From assembly GCA_011088105.1 (NCBI GenBank), contig JAALKI010000020.1, forward strand, positions 1 to 49,865: a stretch of DNA of 49,865 nucleotides, written 5' to 3'. Below are positions 8,181-17,079 of the stretch, piece by piece. The notes beneath the pieces were generated by a model that saw only the letters and a program-made list of their open reading frames with translations, ran no database searches and had not been told where the DNA came from. The translations under genes were made by a program, and so were the position numbers. This DNA is from Nitrospirota bacterium (GTDB taxonomy: Bacteria > Nitrospirota > Nitrospiria > Nitrospirales > UBA8639). The first letter of the stretch is position 1; every line of letters starts with the position of its first letter.

Positions 8181-8296
8181 ATTTCTTCCCACAATGGGGT
8201 GATGAATTCTGGGATTAGGGGAGACAGAACCAACGGTATGTTCTGCTTCTATGCTAAGGGGCCTCCATATGGATTTTAACTCAAAGGAGCTTCACA

Positions 8297-8641
8297 ATGC
8301 GTCACATTTTATTGACAGGTCTCATCATTGGATTCGTTGGATGGAGTAGTCTCGGATGGTCTGCGGGTAAGCAACTTGATGTCCATGATGGTTCGGCTGT
8401 TAGCATTACTTCTCCATACAATGGAGAGACAGTCGAAAGTTCATTCCCTTTGGCGTATAGCCTTCGAAAAGGACTTAAAGCTGATCATGTCCACGTTTAT
8501 GTAGATGGGAAATATCAAAAGGGTTTTAAAGGGATCGTACACGACGTTTCTTCTGGGTCTCATACTATTACAGTGAAGGTTGCGACGCATGACCATAACC
8601 TGGTGGCTGTCTCTGATTCAGTGAATGTCATGGTGAAATAG
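8297..8641 (+). CDS. Small secreted Ig-like/DUF4399-like protein
   Basis: 114 aa. Signal peptide MRHILLTGLIIGFVGWSSLG ending near SAGKQ. The mature part is all-beta: VSITSPYNGETVESSFPL, then DHVHVYVDGKYQKGFKG, then SGSHTITVKVATHDH, resembling a DUF4399/bacterial Ig-like domain. The His-rich HVHVYVDG and ATHDHN segments could bind a metal, but this is inference. AAAGGAGC precedes the ATG. It follows the tail-like gene by 116 bases. Confidence 0.75.
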   Translation: MRHILLTGLIIGFVGWSSLGWSAGKQLDVHDGSAVSITSPYNGETVESSFPLAYSLRKGLKADHVHVYVDGKYQKGFKGIVHDVSSGSHTITVKVATHDHNLVAVSDSVNVMVK

Positions 8642-8671
8642 CCGTTAAGTCATTTCAATGTGTGTGAGCTA

Positions 8672-9193
8672 TCAGGTCATGTGCCATACTTGTTTGAGAA
8701 CCCAGACTATGGTGAAGGTTATGCCTAGCACGAAGAGGATAATGCAGAGGAGAAGGCCAATCACAAAGATCCAGTCGGACATGGTAGAACGAGTCGTATT
8801 GGCTCGAGCGTATGTTCTCAAAAGGTTGGCATTGTAGAGATTGCTTTTAAACCAAAAAGAAAAGAAATCGCCAATACCTGGAATGGCGCCTAGAAAGGTA
8901 TTGATCAGGATATTCAGTGACATCCGGGCGAGGACGATTTTCGGTACGTGAAGCTGGACGGCGAGAAAAAGGATCATGGACCCGATGGCATTCGCGATGA
9001 GATCGCCAATGATGGGGATCATGCCCAATAGTGGGTCGAGACCAATCCGAATCGTTGTGCCTGGAATGAGGATCGATGCGTCAAGCAATTTTGCAATGCC
9101 GTCCGCATAGGCGCTCAGCTGTTCTTGCTCGGCCTTTTTCTGATCGAACTCTACGGAGTGCGGAGTTTCCCAGGTGCCATCATCTTGGATCAT
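8672..9193 (-). CDS. DUF4112 membrane protein
   Basis: 173 aa. ASILIPGTTIRIGLDPLLGM, IPIIGDLIANAIG and AIPGIGDFFSFWFKSN are the hallmark of DUF4112: membrane-associated helices with repeated P-x-x-GD motifs. A further transmembrane segment lies at the C-terminus (WIFVIGLLLCIILFVLG). Function unknown in the whole family. It converges on the preceding small secreted gene, 30 bases apart. Confidence 0.85.
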   Translation of the reverse strand: MIQDDGTWETPHSVEFDQKKAEQEQLSAYADGIAKLLDASILIPGTTIRIGLDPLLGMIPIIGDLIANAIGSMILFLAVQLHVPKIVLARMSLNILINTFLGAIPGIGDFFSFWFKSNLYNANLLRTYARANTTRSTMSDWIFVIGLLLCIILFVLGITFTIVWVLKQVWHMT

Positions 9194-9265
9194 GATTTGT
9201 TCCTTTTACAATGCAGGTGCATTGTAGCAGGTTTTTGTGGCATATGATGAATAGGCGCATGTACT

Positions 9266-10786
9266 GTGCACGATTGTAACCTTTCACCTTTCTTTCCAAC
9301 TTCACCGCACCCACGGCTTTCAAAATCCCGCTATCTTGCGGGTCTCCAATGTCACAAACGAGTGTTTCTGGACATGTATCATCCTGAGCTTGCCGGGAAG
9401 GTTGATGCGCAGAGGCAAGCGATCATGAATATGGGCAAGGATATTGAAGCGGAAGCCCGTAGGTGTTTTCCCGGTGGGCATCTTGTGACCGCAACCTATC
9501 GACAGTCCACTCTCGCGTTGGAACAGACCGCTACGCTGCTCATGGATCCAACGGTTCCAGCCATTTTCGAAGGAGCCTTTCAATTTCAGGGCACGTTTGT
9601 CCGAGTGGATGTGCTCGAGAGAATGGACGATCATACTTGGCGGCTTATTGAAATTAAAGCGTCTTCACGGGCTAAAGCGGTTCATCTTGACGATTTGACG
9701 CTTCAAACGTATGTGCTGCTTAGTGCAGGGTTGACCTTATCAGCTTCATGCCTCATGCATGTCAATCGCCAATATCTCTTCAAGGGCGACGTGCCAGATG
9801 TCCAGCAATTATTTGCTATTCAGGATTTCATGGAGACGGTGCAAGAACGTCTTCCTGCCGTTCCAGGACAATTAGCCGCGATGAGAGCTGTTTTAACCGA
9901 GGCGGCTCCGCCTGTGATTGCTCCTGGTCCTCGTTGTCATACGCCTCATTCTTGTCCATTTTGGGAGTATTGTACTGAGACAAAGCCTGCCCGATGGATT
10001 TATCATTTGCCTGGCAAAAAAGAAACGTTTTACAAATTGACCAAACGTGGCATTGTCACAATCGATGACATCCCTTCTGATTTTTCCTTAACAGACATCC
10101 AGCGACGGATGAAAGAGAATGTCGAGTGGATTTCCCCTCAGTTGCTCTCTCGTCTTCGCACCATTTCCTATCCCCTCCATCATTTGGATTTTGAAACCTT
10201 GATGCCGGGAATCCCTTTGTATGAAGGGACACGGCCATACCAGCCTTTGCCTGTGCAATGGTCAAATCATATTGAGTGTCAAGACCACAGACTTCACCAC
10301 GATGCATTTTTGAGTCGTACCCAGCAAGATCCACGCGAAGAATTCGTTGTAACCCTTCTGGCTTCTTTGGGCACAGAAGGGAATATTTGTGTCTATTCAG
10401 AGTATGAACAGTATGTGTTGTTAGCATTAGCTGAGGCTATCCCTCAATATAAGCGGGAGCTGCTTCAGGTTGTTGGGCGGCTTTGGGATCTTCTATCCGT
10501 TATTCAATCTTTCTACTATCATCCTGGGTTTTCAGGTTCATTCTCGATCAAGTCAGTCTTGCCGGCGTTGATTCCTTCACTGAGTTACCATGGTTTAGAT
10601 ATTCAAGATGGGGTTCAAGCCACGGCTGCGCATTATCGAATGGTGTTTCTAGAAACCGATTGGGTCGAACGGGAACGTTTAGCCACAGCGCTCTTGGAAT
10701 ATTGTGCTCGCGACACCCTGGCGATGGTTGAACTTCGCAAAATCTTGCTCGACAAAGCCGAACATGCAATTGACCCATCCTTATGA
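9266..10786 (+). CDS. DUF2779 protein: Cas4/RecB-like nuclease fused to DEDD exonuclease
   Basis: 506 aa. N-terminal half is a PD-(D/E)XK nuclease of Cas4/RecB type: LSKSRYLAGLQC, then FVRVDVLERM (Asp), LIEIKASS (Glu-x-Lys) and LTLQTYVLLSAG (Gln-x-x-Tyr helix). The Cys of GLQC plus three in CHTPHSCPFWEYC would bind an Fe-S cluster as in Cas4 and AddB. C-terminal half has a DEDD-type exonuclease: LDFETL (motif I), LWDLLSVIQ (motif II) and YCARDTLAMV (motif III), with GSFSIKSVLPAL typical of DUF2779. No CRISPR array or cas gene is near. GTG at 9266 is the only plausible start ahead of the conserved N-terminus; three ATGs just upstream are out of frame. Confidence 0.8.
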   Translation: MHDCNLSPFFPTSPHPRLSKSRYLAGLQCHKRVFLDMYHPELAGKVDAQRQAIMNMGKDIEAEARRCFPGGHLVTATYRQSTLALEQTATLLMDPTVPAIFEGAFQFQGTFVRVDVLERMDDHTWRLIEIKASSRAKAVHLDDLTLQTYVLLSAGLTLSASCLMHVNRQYLFKGDVPDVQQLFAIQDFMETVQERLPAVPGQLAAMRAVLTEAAPPVIAPGPRCHTPHSCPFWEYCTETKPARWIYHLPGKKETFYKLTKRGIVTIDDIPSDFSLTDIQRRMKENVEWISPQLLSRLRTISYPLHHLDFETLMPGIPLYEGTRPYQPLPVQWSNHIECQDHRLHHDAFLSRTQQDPREEFVVTLLASLGTEGNICVYSEYEQYVLLALAEAIPQYKRELLQVVGRLWDLLSVIQSFYYHPGFSGSFSIKSVLPALIPSLSYHGLDIQDGVQATAAHYRMVFLETDWVERERLATALLEYCARDTLAMVELRKILLDKAEHAIDPSL

Positions 10787-10888
10787 CCTTGTTAGAATCC
10801 ACTCTACAACTGTCTAGGGGGACGATGCGTAAGCCCTGGTTCCCTGTATGAGCATAACTTCCGGTTTTTCCTAGTCATTCATTGCCAT

Positions 10889-11338
10889 ATGTTTCATATA
10901 CTTGTTCTCCATGGCCCCAATTTGAACCTCCTTGGGGTACGAGAGCCAGACGTGTATGGTTCCTGTACGTTGGCGTCGATTAATGCCGCGATGGAAAAAC
11001 TTGCCCAAGAACTTACGGTACAAGTTGAAAGTAAACAATCGAATCTAGAAGGGGAGCTGGTCACATGGATCCAAGAGGCACGGGGACGGTTTGATGGCCT
11101 GGTGATTAACCCTGCAGCCTATACCCATACGAGCATCGCGATTCGTGATGCTATCTCGGCCGTGGCCCTTCCCACCGTTGAGGTTCATCTCTCCAATGTG
11201 TACGGTCGGGAGACCTTTCGACAGCAGTCGTTTATTGCAGGCGTGGCTTTAGGGCAAATTGCTGGATTCGGTGTGAACAGTTATGTCTTGGCAATCAGAG
11301 CCTTAATCGAACATTTGCAGACATCGATGCATTCATAA
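10889..11338 (+). CDS. aroQ: Type II 3-dehydroquinate dehydratase
   Basis: 149 aa, the usual length. Third step of the shikimate pathway (3-dehydroquinate to 3-dehydroshikimate) in the cytoplasm, as a dodecamer. [16 protein letters not shown] contains the lid residues and catalytic Tyr23; [10 protein letters not shown] holds the conserved Asn and His; VEVHLSN contains the catalytic His100, followed by RETFRQQS. It starts a cluster aroQ-efp-accB-accC on the plus strand, an arrangement also seen in Firmicutes and other phyla. Confidence 0.95.
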   Translation: MFHILVLHGPNLNLLGVREPDVYGSCTLASINAAMEKLAQELTVQVESKQSNLEGELVTWIQEARGRFDGLVINPAAYTHTSIAIRDAISAVALPTVEVHLSNVYGRETFRQQSFIAGVALGQIAGFGVNSYVLAIRALIEHLQTSMHS

Positions 11339-11397
11339 GGCATCATCCCCATAGACTTGTGGGGAAAATCATCTTCATTCTGAAAGGATACAGGCGC

Positions 11398-11958
11398 GTG
11401 GTTTCAACATCAGAGTTTCGTAGTGGGACACGATTAGAAATTGATGGTACTCCGTTTATTATTGTGGAGTCGCAACATGTCAAACCAGGCAAAGGGGGCG
11501 CATTTGTCCGAACGAAGTTGCGAAATCTTAAAACAGGGAGTGTGCTCGATCGGACATTCCGTTCAGGGGAAAAATTTGATGAACCAGACCTTGAGGAATG
11601 CGAGCTGCAGTTTTTATATGTTGTGGGAGAGACCCTGACGTTTATGGATACGACCTCTTACGAACAATTTTCCTATGAAAAAAGCCAGCTTGGGGACAAT
11701 GTGGATCTTTTAAAAGAAGAGACGGCTGTCAAGATCGTGCTCTATCACGGAGCGCCAATTTCTGTTGAATTGCCAAACTTTATGAATTTAAAAGTTGTGG
11801 AAACCGACCCAGGGTTTCGTGGCGATACGGCTACAGGTGGCACTAAACCAGCGGTGCTGGAAACGGGGGCGAGTATCAAAGTTCCTCTGTATTTAGAGTC
11901 TGGGGAAACTATTCGTATTGATACACGGACACGGGAATATGTCGAACGAGTTCGGTAA
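11398..11958 (+). CDS. efp: Translation elongation factor P
   Basis: 186 aa from GTG at 11398, chosen because it gives the standard N-terminus MVSTSEFRSG with AAAGGA ten bases upstream; the frame also extends back to 11359. Domains: KOW-like N-terminal domain with loop HVKPGKGGAF (tip Lys32, the residue modified in EF-Ps that carry lysyl modifications), an OB domain, and C-terminal OB domain with VVETDPGFRGDT. EF-P relieves ribosomes stalled on polyproline; the DegP in this window has PPG runs that would need it. Second gene of the aroQ-efp-accBC cluster. Confidence 0.95.
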   Translation: MVSTSEFRSGTRLEIDGTPFIIVESQHVKPGKGGAFVRTKLRNLKTGSVLDRTFRSGEKFDEPDLEECELQFLYVVGETLTFMDTTSYEQFSYEKSQLGDNVDLLKEETAVKIVLYHGAPISVELPNFMNLKVVETDPGFRGDTATGGTKPAVLETGASIKVPLYLESGETIRIDTRTREYVERVR

Positions 11959-11985
11959 ACGGGCATTGCACCATCTTGGATTTTC

Positions 11986-12453
11986 ATGAAAAGCGATCAA
12001 TTTCGAGAAATTAAAGAATTAGTTGAGATTTTAGACGAGTCTCATCTCACAGAACTGGAAGTCGAGAGAAAAGACTTCCGGGTACGAATCAAGCGAGATG
12101 TGGTTGTGAGTCAAGGGCCGCCACTCCCAACAGTGACTGCAAGAGACGAATCCGTTCTTTCCAAGGAGACGGCTGCGTCAGCCGCACCTGAATCTTCTCA
12201 GTTTGTGACGGTGACGTCACCTATTGTTGGAACGTTTTATGGGTCGCCTTCTCCAGAGACCGATTCCTATGTGGAAGAAGGGGATTTTGTTAAAAAGGGG
12301 CAAGTCATTTGTATTGTCGAAGCCATGAAGTTAATGAATGAAATTGAGTCGGAAACAGATGGGCGGATCGTGAAAATTCTTGTTGAAAATGCGACATCCA
12401 TAGAATATGGGCAACCATTGTTTTTGATTGATCCTGTTGCTATCCCGGCATAG
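11986..12453 (+). CDS. accB: Biotin carboxyl carrier protein of acetyl-CoA carboxylase
   Basis: 155 aa. N-terminal helical part (KSDQFREIKELVEILDESHL), a flexible Ala/Pro/Ser linker about residues 41-72, then the biotinyl domain with VEAMKLMNEIE; Lys115 is the biotinylated residue. It carries CO2 between AccC and the carboxyltransferase in fatty-acid synthesis. It stands 27 bases after efp and 24 before accC, clearly one operon. The bioD nearby supplies the cofactor pathway, though on the other strand. Confidence 0.96.
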   Translation: MKSDQFREIKELVEILDESHLTELEVERKDFRVRIKRDVVVSQGPPLPTVTARDESVLSKETAASAAPESSQFVTVTSPIVGTFYGSPSPETDSYVEEGDFVKKGQVICIVEAMKLMNEIESETDGRIVKILVENATSIEYGQPLFLIDPVAIPA

Positions 12454-12477
12454 TGCCTGCCTTCCAGTGGTGATGGT

Positions 12478-13821
12478 GTGTTCAAAAAAATTCTAATCGC
12501 TAATCGTGGAGAAATTGCTCTCCGTATTATTCGTGCTTGCCGTGAACTTGGGATTCGGTCGGTTGCCGTCTTTTCTGAGCCTGATGCCAAGTCCTTGCCA
12601 GTTCAGTTAGCTGATGAGCAAGTGTGTATTGGTCCTGCTGATGGTGCGCTCAGCTATAGAAACATTCCCAATGTTCTCAGCGCGGCCGAGATGACTGGCG
12701 CTGATGCCATTCATCCGGGGTATGGGTTTCTTTCAGAAAATGCCCATTTTGCTGAAGTGTGTGAATCGGTCGGCATGACCTTTATTGGCCCGACATCTGA
12801 GCAGATTGCGCTTCTCGGAGACAAATCTAAGGCACGAGAAGTGATGCTCAAGCATGGGATCCCAGTCCTTCCGGGCAGCCAAGGGGAAATTCAAACCGAG
12901 GCGGATGCTCTTGCTGTCGCTCGACAAGTCGGATTTCCGGTCATTGTGAAGGCCTCTGCGGGTGGTGGAGGGCGAGGCATGCGGGTCGTTGGGAAAGAAG
13001 CTGATTTGCTAAGGGCGGTCCAAGCCGCTCAGGCTGAAGCGAGATCTTCGTTTGGACATGATGGTGTGTACATTGAACGCTATTTTATCGACCCAAGGCA
13101 TATTGAGTTTCAAATTTTGGCGGATGTGCATGGTCATGTGGTTCATCTAGGGGAGCGAGATTGCTCAATTCAACGCCGCTATCAAAAATTGCTTGAAGAA
13201 AGTCCTTCTCCTGCCATCGATGATGACTTGCGTAAGGAAATGGGAAAGATTGCTGTCAAGGTTGCTCGCTCTGTCCGGTATCGAAATGTTGGAACAGTGG
13301 AATTCTTACTTGATCAGCATCGGCAATTTTATGTAATGGAAGTCAATACCCGGATACAAGTTGAACACCCCATCACAGAAATGGTGACGGGCATTGATTT
13401 AATTAAGGAGCAGATTCGACTGGCGGCAGGGCAGCCTTTGGGTATTCAACAACGGGATGTCACACTCACCGGTCATGCGGTTGAATGCCGAATTAATGCG
13501 GAATGCCCAGAAACGTTTACCCCTTCCCCTGGCTCTGTCAGCAAATTTCGCCCTCCTGGCGGGTTCGGCATTCGTGTTGATTCTGCCATGGAGTCTTCTG
13601 GCCGAGTTCACCCTCACTATGATTCAATGATTGCCAAACTGATTGGCTATGGGCGAGATCGTGAGGAGGCCTTGGCCCGTATCTATCGAGGGCTTGATGA
13701 GTTTGTCATTGAGGGAGTTAAGACAACAATTCCCTTACATCAGCGTATTCTTTCTGATCCAGACTTTCAAAAAGGTCATGTCTCCACGGGGTTTTTGGAT
13801 CGGTTGTTTGCCAATCGTTAG
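12478..13821 (+). CDS. accC: Biotin carboxylase subunit of acetyl-CoA carboxylase
   Basis: 447 aa from GTG, the normal length. MFKKILIANRGEIALRIIRA is the standard N-terminus. The ATP-grasp glycine loop is KASAGGGGRGMRVV, and the catalytic region includes EVNTRIQVEHPITEMVTGID with the conserved Glu, Asn and Arg. It carboxylates biotin on AccB using ATP and bicarbonate. Carboxyltransferase genes (accA, accD) are not in the window. Confidence 0.97.
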   Translation: MFKKILIANRGEIALRIIRACRELGIRSVAVFSEPDAKSLPVQLADEQVCIGPADGALSYRNIPNVLSAAEMTGADAIHPGYGFLSENAHFAEVCESVGMTFIGPTSEQIALLGDKSKAREVMLKHGIPVLPGSQGEIQTEADALAVARQVGFPVIVKASAGGGGRGMRVVGKEADLLRAVQAAQAEARSSFGHDGVYIERYFIDPRHIEFQILADVHGHVVHLGERDCSIQRRYQKLLEESPSPAIDDDLRKEMGKIAVKVARSVRYRNVGTVEFLLDQHRQFYVMEVNTRIQVEHPITEMVTGIDLIKEQIRLAAGQPLGIQQRDVTLTGHAVECRINAECPETFTPSPGSVSKFRPPGGFGIRVDSAMESSGRVHPHYDSMIAKLIGYGRDREEALARIYRGLDEFVIEGVKTTIPLHQRILSDPDFQKGHVSTGFLDRLFANR

Positions 13822-13866
13822 CATGATCTTTTTGCCTATCGTTCTTCTCCCATCTTGGGCGCTTCC

Positions 13867-14517
13867 ATGAGTCGTTCTTCTTCCAATCTCTCGCAGCGGC
13901 TTTATGGGTTGTATCTCATTCTGGACGAGCGTTGGGATTCTCAACGACCGCTTGACGCTGTTCTGAAGATCGCGGCGACACAGGGTGTTCGGCTGTTTCA
14001 ATATCGAAATAAGGCTGGCTCAGCGCAAGAGGTCTATGAGAAAGCGCTTCGTCTTTGTCAGCTAGCCCATGATGCGCATGCATTATTTCTACTTAATGAT
14101 CGCTGTGACATTGCCTTGGCTATTGATGCCGATGGTGTTCACTTGGGGCAAGAAGACTTACCGCTCGATCTTGCACGAAAATTGATGGGACAAAAAATTA
14201 TTGGTATTTCAACGCATGCGCCTCATGAGGTACAGGGAGCTACAGAAGGTGGTGCAGATTATCTCGGGTTTGGTCCCGTATTTTCCACGGCCACGAAACG
14301 TGATCATGAACCGATTGTGGGGTTGGCTGGGCTCACAACCGTTCGAGCATTGACCTCACTGCCTATTTTTGCCATTGGGGGTATAACCGAACATTCAATA
14401 GAGCAGGTACAATTGGCCGGAGCTAACGGCGCTGCCGTGGCATCAGCTGTGCTTGACGCGTTTGATCTTGAGTCAGCCATAAGGCCCTTCATGACATGCG
14501 TGTGGCCAACCTCGTGA
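13867..14517 (+). CDS. thiE: Thiamine-phosphate synthase
   Basis: 216 aa from ATG at 13867 (an in-frame TTG 12 bases earlier is possible). TIM barrel joining HMP-PP and thiazole phosphate. Seen: FQYRNK near residue 45, LLNDRCDIALAIDADGVHLG with the diphosphate/Mg ligands, GISTHAPHEV, GADYLGFGPVFSTATKRD and IFAIGGI. It follows accC by 45 bases. Its 3' end overlaps the convergent bioD by 29 bases. No thiamine riboswitch is visible upstream, as expected for an internal operon gene. Confidence 0.93.
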   Translation: MSRSSSNLSQRLYGLYLILDERWDSQRPLDAVLKIAATQGVRLFQYRNKAGSAQEVYEKALRLCQLAHDAHALFLLNDRCDIALAIDADGVHLGQEDLPLDLARKLMGQKIIGISTHAPHEVQGATEGGADYLGFGPVFSTATKRDHEPIVGLAGLTTVRALTSLPIFAIGGITEHSIEQVQLAGANGAAVASAVLDAFDLESAIRPFMTCVWPTS

Positions 14518-15271
14518 CAAGCTGATTAACGATAGAAGTCTGACTTAAGGCATGAATGCCTTCCTTCCATTGCTTCTCAAGGCCTTCCTGGAATAACACA
14601 GGGCCAAACACAGGGGCATCAGCGAATTCCTTGACTTGCTCAACGGTTGATGTGATGGCTTGATGTGTCTCAGGATGTTTTTCATATTTGCTGGGGCAAT
14701 TCAATACAATGGCGGTGATCGGAATGTTCCGTGTTTCAAGCGCCTGGATGGTCAGGAGAACATGATTAACTGCTCCAAGAGTGGCATGACTCACAATCAC
14801 ACAAGGAAGATTTAATGCGGCCATTAGATCACGAAAATCTTGTGTCGGAGTGAGAGGTACCATCACACCGCCAATGCCTTCAACCAAGAGGCAATCGCAT
14901 TGGGCTCGGAGTGTATGAAACGCTGACACAATGGTGTCTATTTCGATTGAGCGCTTTGCTAATCGTGCCGCTGCTAACGGACTGAGTGCATGTTGGAATC
15001 GATAGGGCGCTAAAAGAGACAATGGCTCTTGGGGCATGCAAAGGGCCTGTAAGCGTTGAGTATCTGAGCCGACATCCTCTCCATCTTTTACGCCTGTTTC
15101 AATGGGTTTCATGACACCCGTTCGAATTCCCCTTCTTTGAAGCCCACAGGCGAGTGTTCCTGTGATAACCGTTTTTCCGACGCCCGTGTCGGTCCCCACA
15201 ATGATAAATCCACACCCGGAAAAACTTGAAGGTAAAGAAGAACCTGAGTTCATATGCGATAAAGAAATCAT
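14489..15271 (-). CDS. bioD: Dethiobiotin synthetase
   Basis: 260 aa from the first ATG; a Met at residue 7 is an alternative, and either leaves a slightly long N-terminus. P-loop GTDTGVGKT at 26-34, MKPIETGV with the DAPA-carbamate Lys, VEGIGGVMVPL and LNCPS near the nucleotide base site. It forms dethiobiotin from DAPA, CO2 and ATP. The SDR gene lies 80 bases upstream on the same strand. Other biotin genes (bioA, bioB, bioF) are outside the window. Confidence 0.93.
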   Translation of the reverse strand: MISLSHMNSGSSLPSSFSGCGFIIVGTDTGVGKTVITGTLACGLQRRGIRTGVMKPIETGVKDGEDVGSDTQRLQALCMPQEPLSLLAPYRFQHALSPLAAARLAKRSIEIDTIVSAFHTLRAQCDCLLVEGIGGVMVPLTPTQDFRDLMAALNLPCVIVSHATLGAVNHVLLTIQALETRNIPITAIVLNCPSKYEKHPETHQAITSTVEQVKEFADAPVFGPVLFQEGLEKQWKEGIHALSQTSIVNQLVTRLATRMS

Positions 15272-15351
15272 GAAAAAGGTTTTCTCTTGCTCGGTTTCTG
15301 TCGGAATGGTTAAGAAAATGTGTTCTTTTCGGTACGCATGCTTATCAATGA

Positions 15352-16083
15352 TCAGGAAATTCGACTATCTAGATTAAAGATTTGTCCTGAGGTATCTGAA
15401 AGGTTTGCAATGTGATAGGCCATTTCCGCAACTTTGGAAAGATTTGGTGTGCGATGGAGAACATGATTTTGCAGTTCTTCAGAGTTTGGGAACGTCTCTT
15501 CCGATAAACGCGACTGATGCCAGCCGGGAAACAGTGCATTGATGCAAATGTTTTCTCTTCCCCACTCTTTTGCGGCTGTTTTGAGTAATCCAAGTAGCCC
15601 CGCTTTTGAGGCGGCATAGGCGCTTTGCCCAGGTTGGCCATTGACGCTAGATAATGACCCGACAATGAGCACAGCCCCAGTTTTTTGAGCACACAGGATA
15701 GGTCCAGCGGCTTTGAGACAGAAAAATACTCCCGTGAGGTTTGTGTCTAACACATCGCGCCATGTTTGCGGAGATGTTCGTAAGACGAGTTGATTTGCTG
15801 TCGTTCCAACTGCATAAATAAGGACATCGATTCGACCACAGTCGGCATGGAACGTTCGAATGCTATGGTGCACTTGCTGAAAATCTCGAATGTCTGCTTG
15901 ATAGAGACTTCCTGTTCCACCTGCCTGTTCCACATGTTGGCGAATCTCCTGTGCTTGCGCTTTCCGTTTTCGATAATGGATGCCAATGTGCCAGCCTTCA
16001 CGCGCGAACTGGTGGCAAATGGCTTCTCCGATTGTGCCGGAGCCTCCAATGATTAAAGCCGTTGGGGTTGGTATTTGTTCCAT
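15352..16083 (-). CDS. SDR family oxidoreductase (FabG-like)
   Basis: 243 aa from the Met at 16083, preferred because it puts the Rossmann motif IGGSGTIGEA about 12 residues from the start, as usual; the frame runs back to 16143. Further SDR landmarks: NAG-equivalent YAVGTT, catalytic Ser in VGSLSSVNG, YAASKAGLLGL (Tyr-x-x-x-Lys) and a C-terminal NLDSRIS. Closest in form to 3-oxoacyl-ACP reductase. Lying upstream of bioD, it could serve pimeloyl-ACP synthesis, but that is only positional inference. Confidence 0.85.
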   Translation of the reverse strand: MEQIPTPTALIIGGSGTIGEAICHQFAREGWHIGIHYRKRKAQAQEIRQHVEQAGGTGSLYQADIRDFQQVHHSIRTFHADCGRIDVLIYAVGTTANQLVLRTSPQTWRDVLDTNLTGVFFCLKAAGPILCAQKTGAVLIVGSLSSVNGQPGQSAYAASKAGLLGLLKTAAKEWGRENICINALFPGWHQSRLSEETFPNSEELQNHVLHRTPNLSKVAEMAYHIANLSDTSGQIFNLDSRIS

Positions 16084-16260
16084 AGTTGAGGGCTTGGCTG
16101 TTAGGATACAATGTTCATCGATGGTATCGGTGATTATTGACAAACTTTTCAGCCAAAGGCAATGCTGAAGATCCCTGTGCGCTGTGCACCTTGCTGGGCC
16201 GAGAAAACCTATGCTATGAAAGGGCTATCAATGAAAGCTGTGTTACGAAAGGAACCATGC

Positions 16261-17079
16261 ATGGGTTTTCCGTATTCACTTCGTCGAATTCTCTTGAGCG
16301 TTATGATCTTGGCCAGTGCCAGTTTGGCTTGTCTCCTGGTATGGGGTGTGGCTTCGGGTAAAGAGATCATCGTCCAAACCGAAGAATTTTTTCCTGATCA
16401 TATTGGCAATACATGGCGTTACAAAGGACACATGATTGAGGGGATGGTAAGCCAAATTGCGAATACGTCATTTGTGAATGTCTCAACGGTGAAAAGGGAA
16501 GAAATCGTTGATGGTGTGGACTTACTGGTCTTTCATGATACCAACCCTGGCAATCAAGGGCCTTCTGATAGTTACTACCGACGTGATGTTGCTGGCATTC
16601 AGTATTATGGCTCTAAACCGGGAACTGTATTAGAGCGTCAGCTTGTTCCTTACCAGGTGCTCCGGTTTCCTATTGAGATCCAAAGTACGTTTCAACAACT
16701 TGACCGTCAACACCTCGATTTAGGACTGGATTTGGATCGTGATGGAAAAAATGAACAGGTTGATGTGCGGGTTGCGGTCACCGTGTTGACCCGGGAGTCG
16801 GTTACGGTGCCGTTTGGCCAATTTCCTCATGCAATTCGGATGGAAGCTCGAATGAATATGGTTATTCATTTATCTGGCACGGGAAACACCGTGAATGGTT
16901 CGGATACAATGACCACGTGGTTTGCCAAAGGTGTCGGCTTGGTCAAATATATAGAGCGTCAAAGGATTCCGATGGTCGGATCTGAAAAGAAGAGAACCAT
17001 AGAGGTGATTGAAGAACTTGAAGAGGCGATGATTACTTCTGATACAGCATCACTCCAAGGGAGCAAACCCACGACGTAA
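16261..17079 (+). CDS. Secreted protein of unknown function
   Basis: 272 aa from ATG at 16261 (AAAGGA seven bases upstream); longer in-frame starts to 16162 have no ribosome site and would bury the signal peptide. Signal: LRRILLSVMILASASLACLLV, ending near SGKE. Mature part begins EEFFPDHIGNTWRYKGH, a layout seen in periplasmic beta-rich proteins of unknown role, and has a Ca-binding-like DLDRDGKNEQVD loop at about residues 191-202 and WFAKGVGLVKYIE near the end. Its 3' end overlaps the convergent putA by 30 bases. Confidence 0.72.
   Translation: MGFPYSLRRILLSVMILASASLACLLVWGVASGKEIIVQTEEFFPDHIGNTWRYKGHMIEGMVSQIANTSFVNVSTVKREEIVDGVDLLVFHDTNPGNQGPSDSYYRRDVAGIQYYGSKPGTVLERQLVPYQVLRFPIEIQSTFQQLDRQHLDLGLDLDRDGKNEQVDVRVAVTVLTRESVTVPFGQFPHAIRMEARMNMVIHLSGTGNTVNGSDTMTTWFAKGVGLVKYIERQRIPMVGSEKKRTIEVIEELEEAMITSDTASLQGSKPTT

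Noticed and set aside
9266-10786. Cas4 of a CRISPR system
   Set aside because: The Cas4-like half is fused to DUF2779 and there are no repeats or cas genes in the window.
13800-13900. Thiamine riboswitch before thiE
   Set aside because: Only 45 bases separate accC and thiE, with none of the conserved TPP-element sequence.
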